Source of the DNA: Deefgea tanakiae
GTDB lineage: Bacteria > Pseudomonadota > Gammaproteobacteria > Burkholderiales > Chitinibacteraceae
Assembly (NCBI RefSeq): GCF_019665765.1
Contig: NZ_CP081150.1
Coordinates: forward strand, 248,001-312,000
Length of the DNA: 64,000 nucleotides
Direction of reading: 5' to 3'
In this document: piece after piece, positions 38,369 through 47,419 of the stretch
How positions within the stretch are numbered: position 1 is the first letter of the stretch
Layout of the letters: each line of letters begins with the position of its first letter
Program-made: the position numbers and the translations under genes
The notes under the pieces: generated by a model
What the model saw: the letters and a program-made list of their open reading frames with translations, nothing else
Database searches by the model: none
Told to the model about the DNA's origin: nothing

Positions 38369-40336
38369 ATGACACTTGAAGAAGTATTTGCCGATGACGG
38401 CCCGTTTGGCGATGCCTTTCCTGGCTATAAGTTACGCCAGCCACAGCTAGAAATGGCGCAGGCCGTTGAGCGCACAATTGAGTCTTGCGGGCAATTGATT
38501 GCCGAGGCGGGCACGGGTACGGGCAAAACCTTTGCGTATTTGGTGCCTGCACTACTGTCTGGCGGCAAAGTGATTGTGTCGACCGGAACAAAAACACTGC
38601 AAGATCAATTGTTTAATCGCGATGTGCCCAGCGTGCGTGATGTGCTCAAAGTGCCAGTAGTGATTGCGCTGCTCAAGGGGCGCTCCAATTACGTTTGCCA
38701 TTATCATTTGGCGCGTGCCGAGCAAGAAGGGCGCTTTATGCGCCGCGAAGACATTGCCGACTTACAAAAAGTAAAACGCTACGCCAACACCACGAACTCG
38801 GGTGATAAAGCGGCCTGTCCCGGCGTGCCAGAAGACGCGCCGATTTGGGCGCATGTGACCAGCACCCGCGATAATTGCCTCGGCCAAGATTGCCCCAATC
38901 ACAAAGAGTGCTTTGTTTTAAAAGCGCGCAAAGACGCACAAGAGGCCGATGTCGTCGTCGTCAACCATCATTTATTTTTTGCCGATGTGTGGCTCAAAGA
39001 CGAAGGTGCTGGCGAATTGCTTCCAGCGTGTAATACGGTGATTTTCGACGAGGCGCATCAGTTGCCCGAAGTGGCCAGCCTGTTTTTTGGCGATACGCTC
39101 ACTAGTGGCCAAGTTGTGGAGCTCGCGCGTGATGCACGTGCTGAGGCACTGGTCGTTGCCAAAGATTATGTTTTGCTGCCTAACGCGGCCGAAGCACTAG
39201 AAAAATCGGCGAAAGACTTGCGACTGGTGTTCAAAGAAACGCTGCGCTTGCCACAGCATGAATTGCTGGAAAAATATCCCGCTTTCTTTACTCAGCTCAA
39301 CGTGATGACGGGCGATTTGCAGCATTTGGCTGAACTCCTAGCTAAACAAGCCGAACGCGGCGAGAGCTTAGAAAAATGCCATCAACGCGCTGCTGAAATG
39401 CTCGAATTACTCGAAAAATGGCAAAAATCCGATTCGGCCGAAACTGTACATTGGATCGATGTGACGCAGCACGGCTTTTTGCTGCACATTACGCCACTGA
39501 ATATCGCTGATTTATTCCAAAAACAAGTCAATATGAATCCGCGCGCGTGGATTTTTGCGTCGGCTACGTTGGCGGTGAACAATCACTTTACGCATTTCCA
39601 GCATGAGCTGGGTTTGTGGAAAGCCGAAACCGCAACGTGGGACAGCCCTTTCGATTACAAGCAGCAGGCGGTGCTGTATGTTCCGCAGGGCATGCCACAA
39701 CCTAATACGCCGGAATATACCCGTACTGTCGTTGAGAAAGCATGGCCTTTATTACAAACCACACAAGGCCATGCATTTCTATTGTTCACATCGCTACGCG
39801 CGATGCGTGAAGCGCATGAATTACTGCTCGAAAAGCTCAAAGAAGCAGGTCTGGAATGGCCAGTTTATCTGCAAGGCACTGGCTCGCGCACTGAATTACT
39901 CGATCAATTTCGCAAAGAGCCGAACGCGATTTTGGTTGCCAGCCAAACATTCTGGGAAGGCATCGACGTGCGTGGTGATCAATTGTCGCTCGTGGTGATC
40001 GACAAACTGCCGTTTTCGCCGCCCGATGATCCGGTTTTGTCGGCTCGGATGGAGCAAATCACCAAGGCGGGGCGCAGCCCGTTTATGGATTATCAATTGC
40101 CGAACGCGACGATTACGCTCAAACAAGGTGCGGGGCGCTTGATTCGTGATGAAACCGATATTGGTATTTTGATGATTGCCGATACACGTTTGGTCGATAA
40201 GCAATACGGCAAAATGATTTGGAAAAGCCTACCGCCGATGTTCCGTTCGCGCGAATTGGCGAATGTGCAAAAATTCTACGAAGTACAACGGCAAAAAGCG
40301 CGTGCAAACGATGGCGTTGCAGAGAGCGATGAGTAA
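38369..40336 (+). CDS. DinG/YoaA-family iron-sulfur DNA helicase
   Basis: A 655-residue XPD-like superfamily 2 helicase. Motif I AGTGTGKT, motif Ia STGTKTLQDQL, DEAH box in IFDEAHQ, motif VI QGAGRLIR. Four cysteines between motifs I and II (CHYH near residue 110; then CPGV, CLGQDC and CFVL) fit the 4Fe-4S cluster of this family. At about 650 residues it is closest to YoaA in length. It unwinds DNA with 5'-3' polarity and is linked to replication repair. The start codon is clear. It stands alone between repeat arrays. Confidence 0.9.
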   Translation: MTLEEVFADDGPFGDAFPGYKLRQPQLEMAQAVERTIESCGQLIAEAGTGTGKTFAYLVPALLSGGKVIVSTGTKTLQDQLFNRDVPSVRDVLKVPVVIALLKGRSNYVCHYHLARAEQEGRFMRREDIADLQKVKRYANTTNSGDKAACPGVPEDAPIWAHVTSTRDNCLGQDCPNHKECFVLKARKDAQEADVVVVNHHLFFADVWLKDEGAGELLPACNTVIFDEAHQLPEVASLFFGDTLTSGQVVELARDARAEALVVAKDYVLLPNAAEALEKSAKDLRLVFKETLRLPQHELLEKYPAFFTQLNVMTGDLQHLAELLAKQAERGESLEKCHQRAAEMLELLEKWQKSDSAETVHWIDVTQHGFLLHITPLNIADLFQKQVNMNPRAWIFASATLAVNNHFTHFQHELGLWKAETATWDSPFDYKQQAVLYVPQGMPQPNTPEYTRTVVEKAWPLLQTTQGHAFLLFTSLRAMREAHELLLEKLKEAGLEWPVYLQGTGSRTELLDQFRKEPNAILVASQTFWEGIDVRGDQLSLVVIDKLPFSPPDDPVLSARMEQITKAGRSPFMDYQLPNATITLKQGAGRLIRDETDIGILMIADTRLVDKQYGKMIWKSLPPMFRSRELANVQKFYEVQRQKARANDGVAESDE

Positions 40337-40399
40337 TGTAAATTTGGGTGATGTTCAGATTTTGTGTTGATAGTTTTGAGAGTCGTGGAATCGCTTTTG

Positions 40400-40511
40400 T
40401 CCCCTCTCCCTTGACGGGAGAGGGCTAGGGTGAGGGTGAAACCTTGAATTTATCGACACATCAAACGTTTCCACCCCCATCCCAACCTTCCCCCGTCAAG
40501 GGGGAAGGGGT
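40400..40511. repeat. Imperfect inverted repeat element
   Basis: Two arms of about 40 bp: left with CCCCTCTCCCTTGACGGGAG...GGTGAGGGTG (40400-40438), right with CACCCCCATCCCAACC...CCCCGTCAAGGGGGAAGGGG (40472-40510), about 75 percent complementary, separated by about 32 bp. Each arm also holds its own small hairpin around TTGACGGG/CCCGTCAA. This type of sequence occurs between genes in many proteobacteria. No gene inside. Confidence 0.7.
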
Positions 40512-40604
40512 TATTTCAGCTTATTATCAATCATATCAACACCAAATTTGAACATCGTCTCAATCCAAGCGCGATGTGAATCAAGATTGACGAGGTAAAA
40601 CGCA

Positions 40605-41660
40605 GTGGCCGTGACAGCAACGAAGAAAAAACCGACCCCAAAAAAAACACCGAATAAGTCCCCCTCTATCTGGGGGCGATTATTTGGCTTAGTGCTATTT
40701 GGCATATTAGCCGCCGCGATTGCGGGCGGTGCATGGTTTTATAGTTGGGCAGTGACCGAGCAGCCGAGCCCGCCATCGCATTCGGTGTTGATCGAGTCGG
40801 GTGGCGTTAATTCGGTGGCACAGCAATTGGTGCGACAGGGCGCCGTTGATTCCGTCCCTTTGTTTGTGTTGCTGGCGCGGATTTCGGGCAAAGATGCTGA
40901 GCTAAAAGCCGGGAGCTATTCGCTCAAGGTACCGATTTCACCATGGATGCTATTGAAAAAACTCGGCAAGGGCGAAGTTGATTTGCAGATGTTCAGCATT
41001 ATTGAGGGCTGGAATTGGCGGCAATTACGCCAAGCGCTCAATACGCATCCCTACTTGAAGCACGATAGTGCAAATATGAGTGATGAAGAAATTCTCGCCG
41101 CTTTGGGAATCAGTGCTTTGTCGCCCGAAGGGTTGTTTTTTCCAGAGAGTTATCGCATCGACAAAGGTAGCTCTGACTTCAAACTATTGGCGCGCGCGCA
41201 TCGTTTGATGCAAGAAAAACTCGACGACGCTTGGGCCAGTCGCAAGCCGGATTTGCCGCTGAAAACACCTTATGAAGCGCTGATTTTGGCGTCGATTGTC
41301 GAAAAAGAAACCGGCAAAGCGGCAGATCGGCCTGTTATCGCTGGGGTATTCACCAATCGACTGCGGCAAGGAATGCGCTTACAAACTGATCCCACTGTCA
41401 TTTATGGCGTCGGTGAAGCCTTTAAAGGTGACATCACCAAAGCGCATTTGCGCACTGATACACCGTATAACACCTACACCCGCGCTGGTCTGCCGCCAAC
41501 CCCGATTGCGATGGTCGGTGAGGCCGCTCTGACAGCCGCCACCCAACCTGCCGTGACCAAAGCGGTTTATTTTGTCGCCAAGGGCGATGGTAGCTCGGCT
41601 TTTTCAGAAACACTCGATCAGCATAATGCGGCGGTGCGGAAGTACTTACGGAATAACTAA
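40605..41660 (+). CDS. mltG: Endolytic murein transglycosylase MltG
   Basis: A 351-residue YceG/MltG protein. A Lys/Pro-rich cytoplasmic tail is followed by one TM segment (about residues 25-48), then a LysM-like subdomain and the catalytic domain with the active Glu in ASIVEKETGK and conserved QTDPTVIYG and NTYTRAGLPPTPI. It cuts nascent peptidoglycan glycan strands and is thought to end polymerisation. Starts with GTG at 40605 behind GAGG. The usual neighbours (pabC, tmk) are absent; an EamA transporter follows 11 bp on. Confidence 0.93.
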   Translation: MAVTATKKKPTPKKTPNKSPSIWGRLFGLVLFGILAAAIAGGAWFYSWAVTEQPSPPSHSVLIESGGVNSVAQQLVRQGAVDSVPLFVLLARISGKDAELKAGSYSLKVPISPWMLLKKLGKGEVDLQMFSIIEGWNWRQLRQALNTHPYLKHDSANMSDEEILAALGISALSPEGLFFPESYRIDKGSSDFKLLARAHRLMQEKLDDAWASRKPDLPLKTPYEALILASIVEKETGKAADRPVIAGVFTNRLRQGMRLQTDPTVIYGVGEAFKGDITKAHLRTDTPYNTYTRAGLPPTPIAMVGEAALTAATQPAVTKAVYFVAKGDGSSAFSETLDQHNAAVRKYLRNN

Positions 41661-41671
41661 TTAGGACAAGC

Positions 41672-42568
41672 ATGAAGCCGGAATTGAAAGGCCATTTAAT
41701 GGTGCTGTTTTGTATTGTGGTGTGGGGAATTACCTTTGTCTCGACCAAGATTTTACTGGAGTGGCGCAGCCCCGTTGAAATCGCGCTTGATCGATTTGTT
41801 TTAGCTTATGGCCTCTTATTTTTATTGCACCCTGTGATCAAAAAACCGCAATGGCGCGAAGAAGTTTTTTTTTGCGGTTTAGGGCTGTTTGGCGTCACGC
41901 TATATTTCTTGACCGAAAATATCGCATTGCAATACACGCAAGCATCCAGCGTCGGCTTGCTTGTGTCGTCTGCGCCGCTACTCACGGCGTTTTTCGCGCA
42001 TTTCACCACGCATGATGAAAAGCTCAGCCCGCGCTTGATCGTTGGTTCACTCGTTGCGCTGTTTGGCGTGGCCTTGGTGATGTTTAACGGCAGCGTGATT
42101 TTAAAACTCAACCCGCTTGGCGATATTTTGGCACTGTCGGCGGGGGCAGCATGGGCGGTGTATTGCTTATTGCTCAAGCGAGCAGGGCAGCGTTATGGCT
42201 ATCTTTATCTTACTCGACAGGTGTTTTTCTACGGCATCGTGACGTTACTGCCTGCCGCGTGGTGGATGAATTATCGGTTTGATTTCGCGCTGTGGCTTGA
42301 TCCGCTACAAGGCGGCAATATGCTGTTTTTGGGCGTGGTGGCTTCGGCACTGTGCTTTGTTGCGTGGAACAAGGCGCTGGGCATTATCGGCGCAGTAAAA
42401 GCGAGTAATTACATCTATTTGATTCCACTGATTACGATGCTGACCGCTGTCGCTGTGTTGGGCGAGCGCATTACCGTGGTCGGTGCCGCAGGTGCGGCGT
42501 TAATCCTGCTAGGGGTATATTACGCTGAGCATGGTATGAAAATGCCTACATCTAAATACATTAAGTAG
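41672..42568 (+). CDS. EamA/DMT-family transporter
   Basis: A 298-residue inner-membrane protein with about 10 helices in two EamA repeats (first: VVWGITFVSTKILLEW; second: ALSAGAAWAVYCLLLKR). Family members export amino acids or other metabolites; the substrate cannot be read from sequence. It lies between mltG (11 bp) and cobU (6 bp), so it is probably in that transcript. Confidence 0.85.
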   Translation: MKPELKGHLMVLFCIVVWGITFVSTKILLEWRSPVEIALDRFVLAYGLLFLLHPVIKKPQWREEVFFCGLGLFGVTLYFLTENIALQYTQASSVGLLVSSAPLLTAFFAHFTTHDEKLSPRLIVGSLVALFGVALVMFNGSVILKLNPLGDILALSAGAAWAVYCLLLKRAGQRYGYLYLTRQVFFYGIVTLLPAAWWMNYRFDFALWLDPLQGGNMLFLGVVASALCFVAWNKALGIIGAVKASNYIYLIPLITMLTAVAVLGERITVVGAAGAALILLGVYYAEHGMKMPTSKYIK

Positions 42569-42574
42569 GTATAT

Positions 42575-43084
42575 ATGAAGCTCATCGTGGTGACTGGTGC
42601 ACAAAAAAGCGGTAAAAGTCGCTATGCCGAGCAGCGCGCCTTGGCGCTCTCAGATCGCCCAGCCTATTTGGCGACTTCACGCGTGTGGGATGAAGACTTT
42701 GCCGAACGCATCCGCCAGCATCAAGCACAGCGCGATTCTCGTTGGGTGAATCTAGAGCAGGAAACCGATCTCGCTGCGCATGGTTTTGCTGGTGACGTGA
42801 TCGTGCTGGACTGTATTACGCTGTGGTTGACCAATCTCTTTACCGATTGTGAGTACGATAAAACGGCAACGCTGATTGAGGCCAAAATCCGCTGGGCAGA
42901 TTTTGTTACCGTCACGCCGCAAACGGTGATTGCCGTTGGCAATGAAATCGGCTGGAGCCTCCACGCCGAAACGCAAATGGGCCGCCATTTTGTCGATCTA
43001 CACGGCAGCTTTATGCAGTTCGCCGCCGCTCAGGCTGAGGAAGTTGTGCTGATGGTGGCTGGGTTGCCGATGAAGGTTAAATGA
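42575..43084 (+). CDS. cobU: Adenosylcobinamide kinase/guanylyltransferase CobU
   Basis: A 169-residue CobU: P-loop GAQKSGKS, LDCITLWLTNLF, GNEIGW and the C-terminal AGLPMKVK. It phosphorylates adenosylcobinamide and attaches GMP in cobalamin assembly or salvage. The P-loop is GAQKSGKS where most CobU proteins have GGxRSGKS, a mild deviation. No other cob gene and no cobalamin riboswitch is visible nearby. Confidence 0.88.
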   Translation: MKLIVVTGAQKSGKSRYAEQRALALSDRPAYLATSRVWDEDFAERIRQHQAQRDSRWVNLEQETDLAAHGFAGDVIVLDCITLWLTNLFTDCEYDKTATLIEAKIRWADFVTVTPQTVIAVGNEIGWSLHAETQMGRHFVDLHGSFMQFAAAQAEEVVLMVAGLPMKVK

Positions 43085-43097
43085 AGGGATTCAATTG

Positions 43098-43475
43098 ATG
43101 CTGCTTTCTCAAATGCACGGCTGCGTCGTTATTTTATTTAGTCTTATTCTAAGTGTTGTTCAGGCTGGGGATTGGATTCAGACGATTAAAGCTGAGGCCA
43201 ATGAAGTTGTTATAATTGAACGTCCTCCACCTGCAATATACCCCAGGGTGTCTCAAATTAAGGATGAGACTGGGCGTGTTCATGTTGTGCTATTGGTTGG
43301 GATTGATGGCTTAGTGATTAAGGCTCAACCAATTTCGAGTGGTGTTCCACGTCTTGAAAAGGCGTGTGCAGATAACGTGTCGAAGACGGTTTTTAGGCCG
43401 CTCAAGCGTGATGGTATTTTGTATCGATTTAAAGTGATTATTTCATGCAACTTTGTGCTAAAGCCAGATGAGTAA
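43098..43475 (+). CDS. Secreted TonB C-terminal-domain protein
   Basis: A 125-residue protein: a hydrophobic N-terminus (about residues 6-23) that reads as a signal peptide or anchor, then a TonB_C-like domain with YPRVSQIKDETGRVHVVLLVG and VFRPLKRDG segments. The Pro-rich spacer of true TonB is missing, so it cannot span the periplasm as TonB does. Base composition is slightly AT-rich compared with neighbours. The ATG at 43098 has AAGGGA upstream. Role unknown. Confidence 0.65.
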   Translation: MLLSQMHGCVVILFSLILSVVQAGDWIQTIKAEANEVVIIERPPPAIYPRVSQIKDETGRVHVVLLVGIDGLVIKAQPISSGVPRLEKACADNVSKTVFRPLKRDGILYRFKVIISCNFVLKPDE

Positions 43476-43500
43476 AGTGCATCTTCGGTAGAGTAAGATC

Positions 43501-43540
43501 AATAAGTAGGGTGCTATTTGTTTTTAGCACCCTATTTATT
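43501..43540. terminator. Bidirectional terminator between TonB-like gene and hisC
   Basis: Nearly perfect 16-bp stem (AATAAGTAGGGTGCTA against TAGCACCCTATTTATT) with an 8-base loop between two convergent genes; T-rich on both exits. Confidence 0.85.
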
Positions 43541-43542
43541 CA

Positions 43543-44604
43543 CTACAGAATCTCTTTCAACGCACTCACCAGCGCCGCACACTCTGCATCCGTACCAATC
43601 GAAATCCGCAAGAATTGATCAATCCGTGGCAGTTTAAAATGGCGTACTAGAATCGCGCGTTCGCGCAGTGCATGTGCGAGCTGTGCCGCATCGCGCTGTG
43701 GATGACGTGCAAAAACGAAATTGGCATTTGATGGCAATACGTCAAAGCCCAATTGCTGCAATTGCAGAGTTAGGGTATCTCTGCTGGTGTTAATTGCAGA
43801 GCAGGTTTGATTGAAATACCCAGTGTCTTCCATGGCAGCTACAGCACCAGCCAGCGCAACGCGATCGAGCGGATAAGAATTAAAACTGTTTTTCACGCGT
43901 TCCAAGCCTGCAATTAAATCCACGTGGCCAACGGCAAAACCAACACGCATGCCTGCGAGTGAACGCGATTTAGACAGTGTTTGCACCACGAGCAAATTGT
44001 CGTAGCGCTTCACCAAGCTAATTGCGCTGCTGCCACCAAAGTCCACGTAGGCTTCATCCACAACAACAACCTGATTGGGATTTGCTTGCAGCAGTGCTTC
44101 AATGTGCGCCAGTGGCAGCAAAATCCCAGTTGGTGCGTTTGGATTTGGGAAAATAATCGCGCCACCGCCGGTGTAGTCGGCAGTGTTGATTTCAAACTCA
44201 GCCGTCAACGGCACGGTACGGTATTCAATACCGTACAAGCCACAATACACAGGATAAAAGCTGTAGCTGATATCGGGGAACAGCAGCGGGGCGTCGTGTT
44301 TGAGTAGCGCTTGAAAGGTATGCGCCAGCACTTCGTCCGAGCTATTGCCGACGAACACATTCGCACGCGTGATGCCGTCCGCGTGGTGAAACGCTGCCAC
44401 GGCGTCTTTCAGTACGTCGCCATTCGGATCCGGATACAGTCGCAAATGATCATTCACCGCGGCTTGCATTGCGGCAATCGCTTTAGGTGATGGGCCATAT
44501 GGATTTTCGTTGGTATTGAGTTTGATCAGATTGGTGATCTTCGGTTGCTCACCCGGCGTGTAGGGCGTGAGGGTGTGAACAACAGGGCTCCAGAATCGGC
44601 TCAT
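43543..44604 (-). CDS. hisC: Histidinol-phosphate aminotransferase
   Basis: A 353-residue fold-type I PLP aminotransferase of histidine biosynthesis. NENPYGPSP opening, VDEAYVDF, and the PLP Lys in [14 protein letters not shown] are the HisC signatures. The ATG at 44604 gives the usual MSRFW start; a TTG at 44628 is less likely. Placed alone, away from the his operon. Confidence 0.93.
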   Translation of the reverse strand: MSRFWSPVVHTLTPYTPGEQPKITNLIKLNTNENPYGPSPKAIAAMQAAVNDHLRLYPDPNGDVLKDAVAAFHHADGITRANVFVGNSSDEVLAHTFQALLKHDAPLLFPDISYSFYPVYCGLYGIEYRTVPLTAEFEINTADYTGGGAIIFPNPNAPTGILLPLAHIEALLQANPNQVVVVDEAYVDFGGSSAISLVKRYDNLLVVQTLSKSRSLAGMRVGFAVGHVDLIAGLERVKNSFNSYPLDRVALAGAVAAMEDTGYFNQTCSAINTSRDTLTLQLQQLGFDVLPSNANFVFARHPQRDAAQLAHALRERAILVRHFKLPRIDQFLRISIGTDAECAALVSALKEIL

Positions 44605-44841
44605 GACATTGACTTTTGGCGTGGGCAAAAGCTGATTTTACCAAGAACACGCAAAATGGGTATGCCGCTTTTGCGGATGATTGAAATAAAAATCACGCGG
44701 CGCTGAACTTGCTGAATAATTGTGTAAAGTGGCATTCTGCATTTGGTTTCAGGCATGCTCTGGTATTTGTGCCGAGCCTTGGAAATGCTGTTTGTATATA
44801 ATTAAATCATCTAAAAAAAATCAAAATGGTTATATGTGGTT

Positions 44842-44858
44842 TTGATATTGCATATCAA
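44842..44858. promoter_or_regulatory. Perfect dyad, possible Crp/Fnr-family operator
   Basis: TTGATAT-TGC-ATATCAA is a perfect 7-bp inverted repeat with a 3-bp centre in the gap before the TehA-like gene. Half sites resemble the FNR TTGAT half but the spacing (7, not 4) is wrong for FNR itself. A TATAAT element lies upstream at 44797-44802. The Crp/Fnr-type regulator at 45905 is an obvious candidate binder. Confidence 0.4.
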
Positions 44859-44911
44859 CCGGGTCTTTTTGACGCAGACCTAAGTGATTAACTTGGCTAG
44901 GGAGCTTCGCA

Positions 44912-45889
44912 ATGCCATACCCATTGATTGCAAAAATACGTGGATTACCAACTCCTGTCGCGGGACTCGCCTTGGGAATCGGTGGCTTGGGTATGTGCTT
45001 AGATGCCGTCTTTGCGGCACAGGGGCGTATTGAAACGGTAACCGCTACCATCGCTTTACTACTGCTGATTGCATTGTGCACACGCGTGGCCTTGCATCCT
45101 GATACGCTCAAAACGGATTTAAAGCATCCGGTGGTGGGGAGTGTGGCACCGACTTTTGCGATGGCGCTCATGGTGGTCAGTCATGGTATTTCGCAGTATT
45201 GGCCTGTGGTGGGAAGTGCTATTTGGCTGCTGGCGGTGCTGATTCATGTGTATTTCTTGGTGGCATTTATTCGCTATCGTCGCCGAGATTTTTCATTACA
45301 TCATATGGTGCCGAGCTGGTTTGTGCCGCCCGTAGGGATTGCCGTTGCGGCTGTCGCGTGGTCTGGTGAAGTCGGCAGTTTGACCTATGTAGTCGCTTGG
45401 GCTTGCATGGCGTTTGCACTCGCATGTTATGCGGTGATGATGCCAATGATGTTTTATCGAATTATGTTTCGTGAATCGATTCCGGTTGGTGCGCAGCCAA
45501 CGATTGCGATTTTGGCCGCGCCCGCGAGCTTGACCTTGGCAGCATATTTGAATGTAGCGGTTACGCCATATCCTTTATTGGTCATCATCATGTTGGGTTT
45601 GGCCATCACGATGACGTTGATTGTGTATGGTGCATTTATCCATTTGTTGCGACTACCATTTTCCCCCGGTTATGCCGCATTCACATTCCCGATGGCGATT
45701 GGTGCGACCGCCTTGTATAAAGTGGAGGCGATTTTTGTGCAATGGAAAGTTCCCGCTGAAATGATTCGGCAAATTGATATTTTGGGCCGCATTGAACTGG
45801 GTATTGCCACCGTGGTGATTAGCTATGTGGCGATTCGCTTTGTGATGTTTCTATTTGAGTCTCCACCAGCCAGCAATGCGCCACAATAA
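44912..45889 (+). CDS. TDT/TehA-SLAC1-family membrane transporter
   Basis: A 325-residue polytopic protein with about 10 helices and the TDT-family pattern (PTPVAGLALGIGGLG opening, HMVPSWFVPPVG, SPGYAAFTFPMAIGATAL). Relatives include TehA and the plant SLAC1 anion channel and carry anions or C4-dicarboxylates. TehB is not next to it. The gene lies 15 bp before a Crp/Fnr-type regulator, with a dyad upstream, so regulation by that protein is plausible. Confidence 0.85.
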   Translation: MPYPLIAKIRGLPTPVAGLALGIGGLGMCLDAVFAAQGRIETVTATIALLLLIALCTRVALHPDTLKTDLKHPVVGSVAPTFAMALMVVSHGISQYWPVVGSAIWLLAVLIHVYFLVAFIRYRRRDFSLHHMVPSWFVPPVGIAVAAVAWSGEVGSLTYVVAWACMAFALACYAVMMPMMFYRIMFRESIPVGAQPTIAILAAPASLTLAAYLNVAVTPYPLLVIIMLGLAITMTLIVYGAFIHLLRLPFSPGYAAFTFPMAIGATALYKVEAIFVQWKVPAEMIRQIDILGRIELGIATVVISYVAIRFVMFLFESPPASNAPQ

Positions 45890-45904
45890 AATTACTAGGA
45901 ATTG

Positions 45905-46591
45905 ATGCAAGGTATGACCAAACAGATTGATCCGATGTTGCCGCTCCTGTTTCCTTTGTTGCAGGCATTCCCGACCGAAAACCGCAGTGTATTGCTGGCG
46001 GCAGGTACCGAGCATGATGCGGCTGCGGGGGAATTGCTGTGGGAAGAAGGACAAACGATTTCGGATATCTTGTTGATTTCATCAGGCGTGGTGGTCGCAA
46101 CCTCGAATGCCCAAGTTGGGAATCGACCCTTTTTGTACGGGCATATGTCGGCCGGTTCGGTCGCCGGCTTGCATGCTTTGTTTACCAGCGATACCGCACA
46201 AGTGCAGCTGACGGTGCAGGCCGATGCGCATTATTTACGCTTGCCGCTTTCGGCATTCAGAGCGGCACTCATGGCTTATCCTGCCGCATGGGAGGCCGTG
46301 GCGCGTGAATTGGCGCAGGGCGTATTTCATTTGGTCAATACGATCAATTTACTCGCACAAAGTAATGGCTATCATCGCCTGCGTCGACTATTGATCCAAC
46401 TGGATCGTCGCGCTCGCAACGAGCATCAGCAAAGTGGCTTAATGCTCAGTCAGCAAGAGGTCGCCGCCCGCATTGGCCTGTCACGTGAAATGGTGAATCG
46501 TATGCTGGCTCAGCTACGCAATGGCGGATACATCGAGCAAGATGAGCGCGGCATTTTCAAGATTTTACAAACTTTACCCCGCGAATTTTAA
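45905..46591 (+). CDS. Crp/Fnr-family transcriptional regulator
   Basis: A 228-residue regulator with an N-terminal cyclic-nucleotide-binding-like beta roll (about 15-125), the long dimer helix, and a C-terminal winged helix with LSQQEVAARIGLSREMVNRML. There is no cysteine cluster for an FNR-type iron-sulfur centre, and the cAMP-contacting residues of Crp are not evident, so the ligand is unknown. ATG at 45905 has AGGA at 45897-45900; the ATG at 45914 is an alternative. It follows the TDT-family gene and may control it. Confidence 0.85.
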   Translation: MQGMTKQIDPMLPLLFPLLQAFPTENRSVLLAAGTEHDAAAGELLWEEGQTISDILLISSGVVVATSNAQVGNRPFLYGHMSAGSVAGLHALFTSDTAQVQLTVQADAHYLRLPLSAFRAALMAYPAAWEAVARELAQGVFHLVNTINLLAQSNGYHRLRRLLIQLDRRARNEHQQSGLMLSQQEVAARIGLSREMVNRMLAQLRNGGYIEQDERGIFKILQTLPREF

Positions 46592-46696
46592 GCCCCGCAA
46601 GCCCCTGTGCGAAACCGCACATCTCATTCAAAGTTGCGTCCCCCTTCCTTAAGATGAACTCCATTGCCTGACGGCTCAGTTTTTTTGGGGTTCATC

Positions 46697-47026
46697 ATGT
46701 CTCGTTTATTCCTTTTGTTTGCAGCAGCGATGATTGCCGCAGCTTCTTTTTCAAGCCACGCCAGTGTGCAAGATGCCTATCGCGACGGCATTCGCGAAGT
46801 GACTAAGGCCAAAATCGACGGCGCTCGCGAAGTGGCCGCCGAACGCCGTGAAGCCGCCCGTGATTTTTATGAAGCAGACAACGCATGGGAGCGCCGCCAA
46901 GCGATCCGTGAAGGCACTCGGGAAGTGCGCGCCGCCAAGCGCAAGGCCGAGCGAGAAGTGCGTAGTGAACGCCGAGAAGCTAAGCGCGAAATTCGCCGCG
47001 AAATTCGTAAAGATCGTTGGAAATAA
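46697..47026 (+). CDS. Small secreted Arg/Glu/Ala-rich helical protein
   Basis: A 109-residue protein. A signal peptide (residues 1-24, ending near SSHA) is followed by about 85 residues of almost pure charged helix with recurring REV, REA and KRKAE blocks; Arg, Glu, Ala and Lys make up most of it. Predicted a long single helix or coiled coil in the periplasm. I do not recognise the family. ATG at 46697 with GGGG upstream. The next gene encodes another small exported protein 23 bp later. Confidence 0.7.
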   Translation: MSRLFLLFAAAMIAAASFSSHASVQDAYRDGIREVTKAKIDGAREVAAERREAARDFYEADNAWERRQAIREGTREVRAAKRKAEREVRSERREAKREIRREIRKDRWK

Positions 47027-47049
47027 TTTTTAAATTCGGAGTGTTTACT

Positions 47050-47388
47050 ATGAAATTGCTTCAAATCACTGCATTTATGATCGCTGCGCTCTTACTGATG
47101 GCCGCGCCGACTTGGGCTGATAGCCGCCAAGATGCGCATCGTATCGGCGCTTTTGCTGGCGCGATGAAATATTGTGTTGAAATCGATGATGGTCGGGAAG
47201 GTCGCTACAAAATGGCGCGTCTACGTGCCTTTAAAGAAGTTGACGATATGTCATCCAAACGCAAAGTCGACGCGATTATCGCCCGTGACATCGCCTATGA
47301 TCGTGGTCGTTATCTAGGCCGCAAACTAGATCGTAACCACTGCCGACAATTGGTGAAAGCTTCTGAATGGCGTAGATTTTTTAATTAA
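47050..47388 (+). CDS. Small secreted hypothetical protein
   Basis: A 112-residue protein with a Sec signal peptide (1-23, cleavage after TWA). The mature part is basic and Arg/Asp-rich, with two cysteines (Cys41 in MKYCVEID and one in NHCRQL), which could form a disulfide. No family recognised. ATG at 47050 behind CGGAG. It is co-transcribed with the preceding Arg/Glu-rich gene and ends at a hairpin terminator. Confidence 0.65.
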   Translation: MKLLQITAFMIAALLLMAAPTWADSRQDAHRIGAFAGAMKYCVEIDDGREGRYKMARLRAFKEVDDMSSKRKVDAIIARDIAYDRGRYLGRKLDRNHCRQLVKASEWRRFFN

Positions 47389-47393
47389 ATTGT

Positions 47394-47419
47394 AATGGCT
47401 CCTCTGTGAGCCATTTTTT
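47394..47419 (+). terminator. Rho-independent terminator
   Basis: Stem AATGGCTC/GAGCCATT with a 6-base loop and TTTTTT following. Confidence 0.85.

Noticed and set aside
42540-42574. Cobalamin riboswitch before cobU
   Set aside because: Only 6 bp separate cobU from the upstream gene; there is no room and no B12-box.
44842-44858. True FNR box
   Set aside because: TTGAT and ATCAA half-sites are 7 bases apart, not the 4 required; kept only as an unassigned dyad.
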